64,000 bases of DNA from Begonia masoniana (taxonomy: Eukaryota; Streptophyta; Magnoliopsida; Cucurbitales; Begoniaceae). Within the stretch, counting starts at the first letter, position 1. Each line of letters begins with the position of its first letter. This document shows, piece after piece, positions 34,992 through 46,795 of this stretch. Both the position numbers and the translations under genes were made by a program. The stretch covers positions 21,354,557-21,418,556 of the forward strand of contig CM039511.1 in NCBI GenBank assembly GCA_022432975.1. Reading direction: 5' to 3'. Under the pieces are notes generated by a model. The model saw only the letters and a program-made list of their open reading frames with translations, did not search any database and was not told where the DNA came from.

Positions 34992-35091
34992 ATTGTCTCA
35001 TCAACTGCCTCATATCCCCCATTATCGCCTCCAGTTGTAAATTTGGAATGTTAGATGGACGTTGGTTGTCGTTGTCTTCTGCATCAGACAT
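34992..35091 (-). pseudogene. E3 gag N-terminal fragment
   Basis: ATG at 35089-35091 on the minus strand opens MSDAEDNDNQRPSNIPNLQ and runs for about 34 codons to the E4 insertion. The frame resumes on the other side of E4 at 20873. This separation, together with the AAACC duplication, shows that E4 is nested in E3. Confidence 0.7.
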
Positions 35092-35929
35092 GCTAGGTAT
35101 TCTCTACAAGAAAGTAGAAGGTGAAATAAAATAGGACCTCAGAACACTCCCTCACGGGTTTCACTCGAAATCTGAAAAAAAAATCGCTCAATTGCACTCG
35201 TGTTTGCTCTAAATATTACTGGTTTTTACCCTCTGATATGCTTACTCACTAGTGCCTTTTTCCACTCTAATTCTCTTTTATTTCTTTCAAAACTAACCTA
35301 ATGGTGATGGAAGTTCAACAAGATGCGAACAAACAAGACAAATCAAAGTGAACAGACACTCAATTAGTGACGAAAATTTAGAATGAAATTTGGAATCCAC
35401 CAGACCTAGCTCAAAATAATTAGAATGTTGTAAAGACGCAAATGAATAACCCAATGAAGTAAGGTAAGATAAAAGATTTAGAGAAGCACGATTTGTTTGT
35501 TTGTTTTTTTTGAACCAATTTGAAGACAAAATTTGAATGCCCAAAACATATTGAATTTTAAACTTTAAGTACGATTTGCAAAGATGCAAATGTCTTCTGA
35601 AAATGTGAAGAATAACACTTTCCTGTTCGGAACCTCTAAAATGACGAAATAAACTTAATACTTTTGAGGGTTATCAATCTGCGACTGGTACAAAAATTTA
35701 ACTTTTGAATGGGCAAACCAGATCTGATTTTTACGTTTCAATATAGGTTTTAAAGATAAGACGCCGTTCTACAACTCATAAGAACGCGACAATTTTGTTT
35801 GATACTCATAAGACCTCTGAATGTTTAAAATACTTTGAATCAGATTCCAATATGATAAAAAAATCAAATCAGAACATAACGAAAAGGATAGATAGAACCT
35901 TGCGAACTCGGTTTGGCTTTGATACCAAA
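35092..35929 (-). other. E3 untranslated leader with primer binding site
   Basis: About 840 bp between the E3 5' LTR and its gag start, with no supported coding. The primer binding site lies at about 35912-35929 (TTTGGTATCAAAGCC in coding sense). Confidence 0.65.
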
Positions 35930-36539
35930 TGATGCGAACCACACATTGATGTGACGGTGACCCATGATCGAAGTATCGGTACCGTCGCTAACCTATAATC
36001 TACAAGTTTGAAAAGGAGGAAATCCTTGACCCGAGATCTATACAGATCCGAACCTTGGAATTAAGAGGACGCCACAAACGAATATGCCTGTTCGTTTAAT
36101 AAGTCGAAGTCGAACGCCACAAGAAAACTTGATAAGTTCAGAGTTTCTTCAAGAAACCAAAAAAATTTCTCTTCCAATTGATAAAAACGTAATCTTGGTT
36201 TTTTACACTCCTTGTCCTCAAATTTATAGAGCATGAAACACTCCTTTCATGCTAGGGTTTCAAAATTAAACAGTTTTGACGAAAATACCCTTATAACGAA
36301 CATGACACTAAACGCGACAATTCGGAAGTAACTAAAAAAGTAAAACGACAATGACATTAACATCATCCCAAAACAGTTTGGAGTACAAGAACATGCTCTT
36401 CTTCTTGGTTCGGAACACAATTTCCTTCTTGAAGTATGACTTCACGGACCAAATTGTAATTTGCTCCCTCATCTGCTTCGCCTTTGCTCTCATTATTGGT
36501 CCAGCCACTTGTAATGTATGCATCTTGATATCTTCATCA
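35930..36539 (-). repeat. E3 5' LTR
   Basis: Right-hand LTR, about 610 bp. In coding sense it begins TGATGAAGATATC and ends ...GGTTCGCATCA before the primer binding site. Its first about 200 bp still encode the same peptide (TLQVAGPI..AKAKQ) as the pol end in the 3' LTR. Confidence 0.88.
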
Positions 36540-36635
36540 ATTCGAGTCTCAAGTTTGGGATAGAACAACAGAGTCAAACAATAAAGATAATGATGATGTT
36601 CAGGGTGTAAATGATAGATCAAAATCAAGACACTG
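36540..36635 (+). pseudogene. E0 gag linker fragment between E3 and S5
   Basis: A 96-bp island between the right TSD of E3 and the TSD of S5 (CACTG at 36631-36635). In the E0 phase it reads a polar, D/N/S-rich segment ending NDRSKSR, like the basic linker before the zinc knuckle in TNT1-type gag. The matching next codon is found at 61609 after the second TSD copy. Confidence 0.65.
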
Positions 36636-36984
36636 TGTAACTGTGACGACCCAAAACCGAGACCCGATCGAAGTCCGGGATCGGAGCCGTCACTCCGGTC
36701 AGTTGACGGAAAACGGTGACTTTTTTTTTTTTTTTATTTTTAATTTTTAATTTTTTTATTTTTTACGGAACAGGTTGGACTTTTGAAACATACCCTTAAC
36801 AAATTTACAGAGAAGGAAAAACATTTCCGGGATTTGGAATCAAACAGAGAATAAAGAAATAGTTAAAAAGACAGAGTGATATTAAAAGACGGACCTCTAC
36901 ATAAATGACAGAATTTAAAACTTGGAACAGAGTCAGAAAACATATTGAAAGAAACGCCACAGTTAAAAAAAAAACGGAATTGGA

Positions 36985-37215
36985 TGATAAAATGTGTGAA
37001 CGATGAAATCGGATGACCAAATTGTGAACAGTAACCGGATGATAAAATGTGTGAACAGTACCGGATGACCAAATTGTGAACAGTAACCAGATGATAAAAT
37101 GTGTGAACAGTACCGGATGACCAAATTCTGAACAGTAACCGGATGACCAAATTGTGAACAGTAACCGGATGATAAAATGTGTGAACAGTACCGGATGACC
37201 AAATCGTGAACAGGG
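36985..37215. repeat. Tandem repeats GGATGACCAAATTGTGAACA / GGATGATAAAATGTGTGAAC (E5 3' LTR)
   Basis: Alternating units of about 27 bp, each with CCGGATGA, (C/T)AAAT or AAAATGTG, and GTGAACAGTA. About eight units. The same array is at 54770-55005. Confidence 0.85.
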
Positions 37216-37226
37216 TTCAGCGGAAG

Positions 37227-37445
37227 AGCTTAGGTGACGTCAGCCGGAAGACATAGTTTTAAACTGGGCGGATGACTTATGCTGACGTCAACCGGAAGAT
37301 ATGAATACACTGGGCGGATGACTAGATGACGTCAGCCGGAAGACATAGTTTTAAACTGGGCGGATGACTTATGCTGACGTCAACCGGAAGACATGAATAC
37401 ACTGGGCGGATGACTAGATGACGTCAGCCGGAAGACATAGTTTTA
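37227..37445 (-). promoter_or_regulatory. TGACGTCA array (E5 3' LTR)
   Basis: Five exact TGACGTCA at 37235, 37283, 37327, 37375 and 37419, spaced alternately 48 and 44 bp, embedded in repeats GGGCGGATGAC and GTCAGCCGGAAGACAT. Palindromic bZIP-type site; enhancer function is inference. Confidence 0.6.
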
Positions 37446-38358
37446 AAGGCAGAATTTGACAACCTTAAACAGGAAGACAACAAACAGAAAACCTCACGAC
37501 AGAAGGCATAAAGGTTTCAAACCTTCAAAACCCAATTTCAAACAAGGTTTTGAACCATACTCTACAAGTGACAGGGGTTCAAGAAAACAAACTGCATGGA
37601 TGGCTCTAAAACTCGAGACCATCCATGCATGACCTGAAAAGGGAGAACTCAAGCAGTTCTAGAATGTTTTCAAAACATTTCAAGGCATTAATACAGAATA
37701 TTTTAGGAGACAACTATCAACTGTCAACAGAGATTAAAAACTTGGACATCAGAACTGATACATTATATATATACCTAACAGAATCTCCTACAGAGTTTTT
37801 AAAGCAAAACACAGAACCTTAACAGAGTTTTAAAACAACCACAACAGAATTCCAGAAGAGCCTACAGATATGAACTTTTCTTTGAAAACTAAGACTTAAA
37901 CCTCAGGACAGAAAATATTGTCTGACTGCAGCAACCACCCCGAGAGCTCGAGCCATCAACTACATCAAATCGTCAGATTGAGGCACACAGTCCTCAGATT
38001 CGGGTTCAGTACCTACACCAGAGAGTTCACCTATGAGTCTAAAACTCAGTAAGGACATAATACAGATGCAGTGATGCAAAATGCTATGCATGCAGTTTTC
38101 AGAATACAGTGACAGATCAGAACTTTACGTTACAGTGGCAGAAGAATTAAGTGGGGCGTATAGGGGAACTGGTTCAGTACGTGCACTATCAGGCACAGCA
38201 GTTTTCAGATTCCCAGGGAGGGATAAAACCAGAGGGTCCTTGCTAGGGACAAATTTTCAGATTCCCAGGGAGGGATAAAACCAGAGGGGCCAGTCCCCGT
38301 CCCGCACTTAACCAGTACATTACAGACAGTCAGATTTTTATCTTGTTTAGTTTCAAAC

Positions 38359-40884
38359 TGTAACACCCCTAAGTCCGTACCCATTTACCCGTATAAATTT
38401 TTCATTTTTTATTTTTACATTTTAAATAAAACTTTAAAACGTAACGTTAAAGCGGACTTGAAATCGAAACCGAAACCAGAATCGAAATCGAAATTCGTTT
38501 GGTAAATCATTTGAAATATAAACTAAAACTATTAATAAAACTTATTTAAAACAATTTAGAAATGGGAGGGCAGAACCGTCCGTTTGGCAAAAAGGGGAAG
38601 GGGCGATCGATCTCTGCAATTGGCAGAGATCGATCGCTGGAGGCTTACTTGTTACAAGCGACCGATCTCTGCTTTTCAGCAGAGATCGATCGCTGCACCC
38701 AAGCATAAGGGCGGCGATCGATCTCTGCTGAATAGCAGAGATCGATCGCTGCACTATGCAGCGATCCTCTCTCTTCTCCGCTTCACCAATTCACCACTTC
38801 GACACTTAATGCAATTTACTTCATATAACACTTTACAACATAGCTCTCTGGAATCCGATTTCCAGAGAGCACAACATTCCTCCTTTACATTGACATTGCC
38901 ATGATTCACAACCTAAATCTCAACTCCACCCATTAAAACTAAAACGTATTCTAAACTCAATCGACTCGAGTCGGACTTTGCGAAGTCCAACTGCGTGGAT
39001 AGCTCTAAACATCGAGCATAACCGTATCAACCTAAAACCAATCAAAACATTTCCAAAACATTCATTAAACAGTTTAAACCAAAACGTTTTACATACAATT
39101 ACCAAAACGTTATCTAATCCCTATCCAGATCCAAACAACCTAAGTATACTATACAATTATCAACCCAAAACATCCCAAAATAAACCCAGAGTTCAGACAT
39201 ACATCCCCACGGGTCATATTGCGCCTCGACTGCCCAGCGCACTCCCACGGCCATCATCCATCAGCTGCTCCTACGTCCGGAGGAGGAATACCATCCTCAC
39301 CTGGGTCAACGTAACCTAGAACGTCACCTACACCATACAGACACCTATGAGATATTGAAATCTCAGTAAGCTACGTAAATGCAGATGCATGCGTGTCGTG
39401 CATATGAAGTTCAGAAAACATGCTCATCAGACATATCAGGTCATTTCATACATATTGCCACCGAGATATCAGCCCACTAAATGGAAAGGATACATTCCGC
39501 GGTCGAACTACCACTTTCCACTTAGATGGGGGGGGGGGGGGGTACATGCTCACAAACCCTACAGCCATGCCTGAGCCCCATCCCGCGTGACCTTTCAGAT
39601 ACAGATTACGTATTTTCGTTCATTATTCATTTCATTGAAAACTCGTGCAGAAACCCATTTTTTATGCCATTTTGAAACCCGTGATGCATGAACAGTTCAT
39701 ATCAGCGGAAAGTAAACAAACAGTTCATATCGGCAGACAATATAACATAACCTATAAACAACTAACCTAACTACCCAACCAGAATAACATAAAACAAACA
39801 GTTCCTCGAGTATTCTCGAGACGACGACGGAGTATGGTGCAGACCTTTGGGTCAAAGTAAGTCACGAAAACTTACCTGGAGCGCACTGAATCACTAGCTT
39901 CGTCCACGGGAGTCGTGTGTCTGTGAGAAAACACGATATTCATAGTTAGAACCGATTTAAACTATAAACGTCCAAATTACAAAATCCTTAACTAGCGAAT
40001 TCTCCTAAATTCTCCACTTAGCTAATTAGAGCATTTCGAACGTTAATTAAAGCTCGATTATCCAAATTCTCAAATAACGAGTTTTTCCCTAAAACCCGAA
40101 ATTTTACCAATTTATAACTTTTTCGCAATTCGACTTTTCTTCGTCCAATAACGTTCAATACGTTCAATATATACGTAATTATAGCTAACCTATTAATTAC
40201 GAAGCCTAAATCGCGTTTTAAATGGAAAACCTAATTTAAACCCTAACCCCAAATCGAACCAAAACTCGAAATAAACGACCCAAGACTAAAGCTACATACC
40301 GAGGGTAGCGAGAGGAGAAGAAATGACGAGGAACGGAGGAAAAACGGAGGAGAACGGAGGTCGAAAACCGTTGGAACCCTAGGCGGCCGAGAGAGGAAAT
40401 CGCTCTCTGTTCTTGGCGCGAGCAGAGGAGAAGAAGAAATGAAGAGAAAAGGGGGTTTGTGATGTTTTTATAAAAATTACTTTGCAAATTACTATTTTGC
40501 CCTTCTTACTTAAATCTATTTATTTCGTCGTTCGTTTCGTTAATCGTCCAACGATTCGGATTCTCGAAAACTCCATATTTTGCCAATAACTCCTATTCAT
40601 TGCCAGGGCTCTATTAAAACTGTTCGTTCGCAATTTGGACTTCATTCGCTATTTTTACTAAAACGTCAATTACTTTACGATGGTGGTAATTACTCGGAAT
40701 ATAGTGTTTAGTCTCCAAAAATTCCCATAAATTCCTTAAAATTCCAATTAGTCGTTAGGATCGTAATGACGCTTTCTTTTTGTAAAACGGACCTGATTTG
40801 ACATATTTACTGAAAATGCCGCGTTTTATCAAAATATCAATATAATCTAATATATTCAAATGTCCGTACAAGCCGGATATTACA
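38359..40884 (-). repeat. E6 3' LTR
   Basis: TGTAACACCCCTAAGTCC at left, GCCGGATATTACA at right. Contains three hairpins (38603-38749), a G-run near 39530, the AGGTAAG block (39835-39880) and a CT-rich leader in coding sense (40300-40450). Confidence 0.95.
38603..38749. repeat. Three-hairpin array in the E6 3' LTR
   Basis: Three inverted repeats of GCGATCGATCTCTGC with GCAGAGATCGATCGC: 38603-38637, 38658-38693 (one mismatch) and 38714-38749. Stems 15 bp, loops 5-6 nt, loops differ in sequence. Located about 240-390 nt before the LTR 3' end in coding sense. Confidence 0.9.
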
Positions 40885-40945
40885 TTCCACCCTCCTTATT
40901 CAGAATTTTGTCCACAAAATTAAATTATACAAATAACTCGGGATA

Positions 40946-42217
40946 TCAAGACATCATGTCCTGTTGTCGCTCCCAAGTCGCTTCTTCCACCTCATGGTTC
41001 CGCCACAAGACTTTGACCAGTGGGATCTCCTTATTGCGTAAAACTTTGACGGAATGCTCCAAAATACGTACCGGCCTTTCCTCGTAGGTCAAGGTAGGCT
41101 GTACCTCGATCTCTGTAGTCGCCACGGCATGTGATGGATCACGTAGGCATCTCCGAAGTATCGATACATGAAACACGTCGTGGATACCCTCCATAGAAAC
41201 CGGAAGCTGCAGTCTATACGCCAACTTCCCGATCCTCTTCAGAATAGGAAAGGGCCCCATGTAACGAGGGTTCAACTTACCCCTCCTTCCAAACCTCGCG
41301 ACGCCTTTGAACGTAGAAACCTTCAAATAAACTTCGTCGCCCTCCTCGAACTCTAGCTCACGCCGTCTCGTATCAGCATAACTCTTCTGTCGGCTCTGAG
41401 CTATCTGAATACGCTGTCGGATAACGGCAATCTTCTCAGCCGTTTGCTGTAAGATCTCAGGACCAACGATGCTGGCCTTGCCAACCTCGTCCCAATGTAA
41501 CGGAGACCTACACTTCCGACCATACAGAGCTTCGTACGGTGTCATGCCAATAGTAGCCTGGAAGCTGTTATTGTACGAGAACTCGACTGAGGGCAAATAT
41601 CGGCTCCACGAGCCCTGAAACTCCAGCACACATGCTCTGAGCATATCCTCAAGTATCTGATTCGTCCTCTCTGTCTGACCATCAGTCTGAGGATGGAATG
41701 CTGTGCTGAAATTAAGCTGAGTCCCCATAGCTCGGTGTAAACTCTTCCAGAACTTCGAGGTAAATCTCGGACCTCTGCCGGAGACAATAGATATTGGAAC
41801 TCCGTGCAGACTAACAATCTCCTGCACATAGAGTTCGGCGAGCTGATCCATAGATGACGACATCTTCACTGGCATGAAGTGAGCCGACTTTGTCAATCAG
41901 CCCACAATAACCCAAATGCCATCATGGCCTCGCGTAGTCCTCGGGAGCCCCACGATAAAATCCATGGATGTCTGCTCCCACTTCCACTCCGGAATCGGCA
42001 GTGGCAATAATGTTCCAACTGGCCTCTGGTGCTCTGCCTTAACCTGTTGACAAACTAAACAGGTCTCAACATACTGGGCAACCTCCCTCTTCATACCTGG
42101 CCACCAGAAGTGCTGCTTTAAGTCCCGGTACATCTTGGTACTCCCCGGGTGCACTGAATAGGCTGAAGAATGTGTCTCAGCTAAAATATCCTTCTTCAGG
42201 CTCTTGTCGTTAGGCAC
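40946..42217 (-). pseudogene. E6 integrase and C-terminal domain (pol remnant)
   Basis: Frames 42217-41897 and 41896-40946 are separated by one TGA. The zinc-binding region ([17 protein letters not shown] ... [12 protein letters not shown]) comes first. The core follows with QTDGQTE intact, but VSDRDPRF reads VSGRGPRF, losing the second catalytic aspartate. The C-terminal part has [19 protein letters not shown] and ends with a chromodomain-like [18 protein letters not shown]. It joins unassigned sequence at about 42218, where RNase H should be. Confidence 0.88.
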
Positions 42218-43580
42218 GTACCACCTTAGGCACCTTAGAAGACTAATCCATAAGGGAAGATATTAAATCGGTTAGAAGATTTTAACCGACTTACCAGGTG
42301 GGAGACTTAGTGAAGTTAAGAATAATTAATAAGTAGTAGGCACGTTAGACCTTTGGTGTTGCTTGAATAGAGGTAAGTAAACAAAAACATAGGAGTTAAG
42401 ATTTAGACGTGGTGACTACTAAGGAAAAATTTAGCACTTCAGGTTTAAGGTTGTGCTAAAGAGTTTCAAGTAGCATGAGTGACTATAGGAAGGATAGCGA
42501 CGCAGTTAGAGCAGGTTTATAGTGTGTACGGTTTAAGTTAAGAACCGCAAACGTAGGGCTTACCTCCGGTAAGGAAGTAGAAACATTAGTGTTCAATGAT
42601 CTAGGAGGGTTAAACCTTAATGAAAAGAAGTTCTGAATCCTTCTCTTGGAAAATAGAGGGGGAAGAACTGAGAATCTGAAGAAGCTTATCAGCAACAAGT
42701 TTGTAAATGAGTAGACTGTTGAACAAGTTATCGTGCAGGAGCCAAGCGAAGTAATTAGAACCCGACTAAAAAGACCATCGGGTAATTGTGAGAAGTCTAG
42801 CACGACATCTGAGATAAGTACGGGGGATCGTAGATCCAATGAAGAGTTAAGATTAGAAGTTTAACTCAGTGGTTAATGTCGTACGAATCGTGAGCTTTGC
42901 AATTTTAAAGAATATGACTCGTATTTGACGAATTGTGACCGATGGATATATAAGTGACTTAAGGTTAGAATGAGTGGCTTTAGAGCAAATCCACAGCGAG
43001 ACTTAGAGACCTTACTGTGCTCGAGGTTAATGGAGATTCGTGTTAGATAAACGAGCATATTGTATAGAAACTAAAGGGACTTACTTTGAGAAGTCGAAGT
43101 TAGAATGAAGAGGAGTTTAGAATTATATTGAAATCTGGGTTACAACCCAGAATTTGGATACAATGTAGGCATTCAATTTGGCTGGCGTTAGGGAGCTTGG
43201 ATGTAGCTCCAACCTGAGGGAACGACAGAGGAAAGACGTCGATAAGAGGGAACTTTGAAATTTGTATTATTTAAAGGTAATCGGTGAATGATTAAGTGAG
43301 AGTCGAAAGTGGATGCATGTGCAAATATTGAAGTGACAAATACGTCGTTGGGTCAATTGATTTGAGGATTTGAAATTTTAATATGTCCATGCTTGAGTGG
43401 GGTCGCTCGCGATCAAATCGAAAGTGGGGAAGTATGAATTTAAGGTCAATGTGGGAGAGTATAGTGAGGAGTTTTGGCTTAGAACCACGAAGAATGACTG
43501 TAAGTGCGGACGAAAAATCGAAGTGTGATACCGCAAGACGCGAGACGTTAATATCAAGGACTATACTGTATACCCTTTCC
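42218..43580. other. Unassigned 1.3 kb segment replacing PR-RT-RH in E6
   Basis: Lies between gag and integrase remnants where protease, RT and RNase H should be. No long frame and no motif I recognise on either strand; plus strand is purine-rich (many GAAG/TTAG strings) with a TATA-like GATATATAAG near 42944. It could be rearranged LTR sequence, badly decayed pol, or captured host DNA. Confidence 0.45.
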
Positions 43581-44102
43581 TCACTCTAATATTATTCGTC
43601 CTATTAAATATTCGAACAAAACTTTACCTGTAATAGCCGAAGGTTGGGCGGTTTCTTCTTCTCCAGTCGAGGCAAGCAACATTCGGGCATCGTTTCCCTG
43701 ATTTGCGTCTTGTTGGCCTGTACCCGGTTGACCTCGGCCCGGCCTTGGGCAGTCTTTGACGAAATGACCATTCTCTCCACATCGAAAGAATTTATCTGTG
43801 CCTGATCTGCATTTCCCACGATGCTGCTTCTGGCAACTAAGACACAGAGGTCTTTGCGAAGTTCTTCGTGCGCGCTTCGGTCGGCTTTGATCGACTCTCT
43901 TCTTGTCCTTCCTCTTGGTACCGTGGTCATGAGGAGCATCCACGCCATGAATCCTAAATTCTTCTCGGTTAGTCAATAGTTGGAGTTGACGAGATTGTCT
44001 ATCGATAAGTTGTGCTTGCCGGTCCATGTGCTGTGACTGACGATTTAGTAACTCCGTAAGTCGATCTAGAACGTCATCTCGAGGATCTTTTCCTCGAAAC
44101 AT
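43581..44102 (-). pseudogene. E6 gag remnant with zinc knuckle
   Basis: 173-residue open frame. The N-terminus (MFRGKDPRDDVLDRLTELLN) and a repetitive DRQ-rich heptad stretch pass directly to a basic linker and a knuckle (FFRCGENGHFVKDCP; first Cys replaced by Phe-Phe spacing is normal otherwise) preceded by LCLSCQKQHRGKC. The capsid domain that should lie between is absent. It ends beyond MLLAST, where protease would begin. Confidence 0.8.
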
Positions 44103-44265
44103 GTTTATAAAACTCCTATAAAACGAAACAGTATACTTCTTAGAAACCTAAATCAAACAGAGCAGAAAACATACTTACAGTTGATGAAGGATGTCCGCGT
44201 AGTGGCTGTGCAGTCGAGCAGTCTACAGAATCGATTTTAAAACCCGGGGGCTCTGATACCATAAC

Positions 44266-46790
44266 TGTAACACCCCTAAGTCCGTACCCATTTACCCGTA
44301 TAAATTTTTCATTTTTTATTTTTACATTTTAAATAAAACTTTAAAACGTAACGTTAAAGCGGACTTGAAATCGAAACCGAAACCGGAATCGAAATCGAAA
44401 TTCGTTTGGTAAATCATTTGAAATATAAACTAAAACTATTAATAAAACTTATTTAAAACAATTTAGAAATGGGAGGGCAGAACCGTCCGTTTGGCAAAAA
44501 GGGGAAGGGGCGATCGATCTCTGCAATTGGCAGAGATCGATCGCTGGAGGCTTACTTGTTACAAGCGACCGATCTCTGCTTTTCAGCAGAGATCGATCGC
44601 TGCACCCAAGCATAAGGGCGGCGATCGATCTCTGCTGAATAGCAGAGATCGATCGCTGCACTATGCAGCGATCCTCTCTTTTCTCCGCTTCACCAATTCA
44701 CCACTTCGACACTTAATGCAATTTACTTCATATAACACTTTACAACATAGCTCTCTGGAATCCGATTTCCAGAGAGCACAACATTCCTCCTTTACATTGA
44801 CATTGCCATGATTCACAACCTAAATCTCAACTCCACCCATTAAAACTAAAACGTATTCTAAACTCAATCGACTCGAGTCGGACTTTGCGAAGTCCAACTG
44901 CGTGGATAGCTCTAAACATCGAGCATAACCGTATCAACCTAAAACCAATCAAAACATTTCCAAAACATTCATTAAACAGTTTAAACCAAAACGTTTTACA
45001 TACAATTACCAAAACGTTATCTAATCCCTATCCAGATCCAAACAACCTAAGTATACTATACAATTATCAACCCAAAACATCCCAAAATAAACCCAGAGTT
45101 CAGACATACATCCCCACGGGTCATATTGCGCCTCGACTGCCCAGCGCACTCCCACGGCCATCATCCATCAGCTGCTCCTACGTCCGGAGGAGGAATACCA
45201 TCCTCACCTGGGTCAACGTAACCTAGAACGTCACCTACACCATACAGACACCTATGAGATATTGAAATCTCAGTAAGCTACGTAAATGCAGATGCATGCG
45301 TGTCGTGCATATGAAGTTCAGAAAACATGCTCATCAGACATATCAGGTCATTTCATACATATTGCCACCGAGATATCAGCCCACTAAATGGAAAGGATAC
45401 ATTCCGCGGTCGAACTACCACTTTCCACTTAGATGGGGGGGGGGGGGGTACATGCTCACAAACCCTACAGCCATGCCTGAGCCCCATCCCGCGTGACCTT
45501 TCAGATACAGATTACGTATTTTCGTTCATTATTCATTTCATTGAAAACTCGTGCAGAAACCCATTTTTTATGCCATTTTGAAACCCGTGATGCATGAACA
45601 GTTCATATCAGCGGAAAGTAAACAAACAGTTCATATCGGCAGACAATATAACATAACCTATAAACAACTAACCTAACTACCCAACCAGAATAACATAAAA
45701 CAAACAGTTCCTCGAGTATTCTCGAGACGACGACGGAGTATGGTGCAGACCTTTGGGTCAAAGTAAGTCACGAAAACTTACCTGGAGCGCACTGAATCAC
45801 TAGCTTCGTCCACGGGAGTCGTGTGTCTGTGAGAAAACACGATATTCATAGTTAGAACCGATTTAAACTATAAACGTCCAAATTACAAAATCCTTAACTA
45901 GCGAATTCTCCTAAATTCTCCACTTAGCTAATTAGAGCATTTCGAACGTTAATTAAAGCTCGATTATCCAAATTCTCAAATACGAGTTTTTCCCTAAAAC
46001 CCGAAATTTTACCAATTTATAACTTTTTCGCAATTCGACTTTTCTTCGTCCAATAACGTTCAATACGTTCAATATATACGTAATTATAGCTAACCTATTA
46101 ATTACGAAGCCTAAATCGCGTTTTAAATGGAAAACCTAATTTAAACCCTAACCCCAAATCGAACCAAAACTCGAAATAAACGACCCAAGACTAAAGCTAC
46201 ATACCGAGGGTAGCGAGAGGAGAAGAAATGACGAGGAACGGAGGAAAAACGGAGGAGAACGGAGGTCGAAAACCGTTGGAACCCTAGGCGGCCGAGAGAG
46301 GAAATCGCTCTCTGTTCTTGGCGCGAGCAGAGGAGAAGAAGAAATGAAGAGAAAAGAGGGGTTTGTGATGTTTTTATAAAAATTACTTTGCAAATTACTA
46401 TTTTGCCCTTCTTACTTAAATCTATTTATTTCGTCGTTCGTTTCGTTAATCGTCCAACGATTCGGATTCTCGAAAACTCCATATTTTGCCAATAACTCCT
46501 ATTCATTGCCAGGGCTCTATTAAAACTGTTCGTTCGCAATTTGGACTTCATTCGCTATTTTTACTAAAACGTCAATTACTTTACGATGGTGGTAATTACT
46601 CGGAATATAGTGTTTAGTCTCCAAAAATTCCCATAAATTCCTTAAAATTCCAATTAGTCGTTAGGATCGTAATGACGCTTTCTTTTTGTAAAACGGACCT
46701 GATTTGACATATTTACTGAAAATGCCGCGTTTTATCAAAATATCAATATAATCTAATATATTCAAATGTCCGTACAAGCCGGATATTACA
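44266..46790 (-). repeat. E6 5' LTR
   Basis: Same as the 3' LTR at an offset of 5907 bp, with only isolated substitutions and 1-bp indels. Confidence 0.95.
44510..44656. repeat. Three-hairpin array in the E6 5' LTR
   Basis: Identical counterpart of the array at 38603-38749. Confidence 0.9.
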
Positions 46791-46795
46791 CAAAC

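Larger units (their letters stand above)
13323..36539 (-). mobile_element. E3: CRM-like Ty3/gypsy element carrying nested insertions
   Basis: Minus-strand gypsy element with LTRs at 13323-13920 (3') and 35930-36539 (5'). The primer binding site is TGGTATCAAAGCC in coding sense, just left of 35930. Flanks are ATCCG (13318-13322) and ATTCG (36540-36544), a TSD with one mismatch. Own sequence is about 6.6 kb; the rest is S2 and E4. The protease type (IIDGGSCTNVAS), the lack of a normal chromodomain, and a pol frame that runs into the 3' LTR suggest the CRM (centromeric retrotransposon) clade; this is family inference. It is heavily mutated. Confidence 0.85.
38359..46790 (-). mobile_element. E6: young internally deleted chromovirus
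   Basis: LTRs 38359-40884 (3') and 44266-46790 (5'), 2526 and 2525 bp, nearly identical (about five differences noted by eye). Primer binding site TGGTATCAGAG in coding sense next to 44266. Polypurine tract AAGGAGGGTGGAA right of 40884. TSD CAAAC at 38354-38358 and 46791-46795. The interior is only 3.4 kb: gag N-terminus joined to a zinc knuckle, 1.3 kb of unassigned sequence, and the integrase with C-terminal domain. Protease, RT and RNase H are missing. Confidence 0.95.

Noticed and set aside
38542..38904. ORFs of 70 and 106 residues with RDRSL repeats, repeated at 44449-44811
   Set aside because: They read through the hairpin array of the E6 LTR on both strands; the repeated peptide reflects the inverted repeats.
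42483..42839. 118-residue ORF in the E6 interior as a captured gene
   Set aside because: No recognisable motif, low-complexity Ser/Phe content, and alternative frames are equally open; kept only as unassigned sequence.
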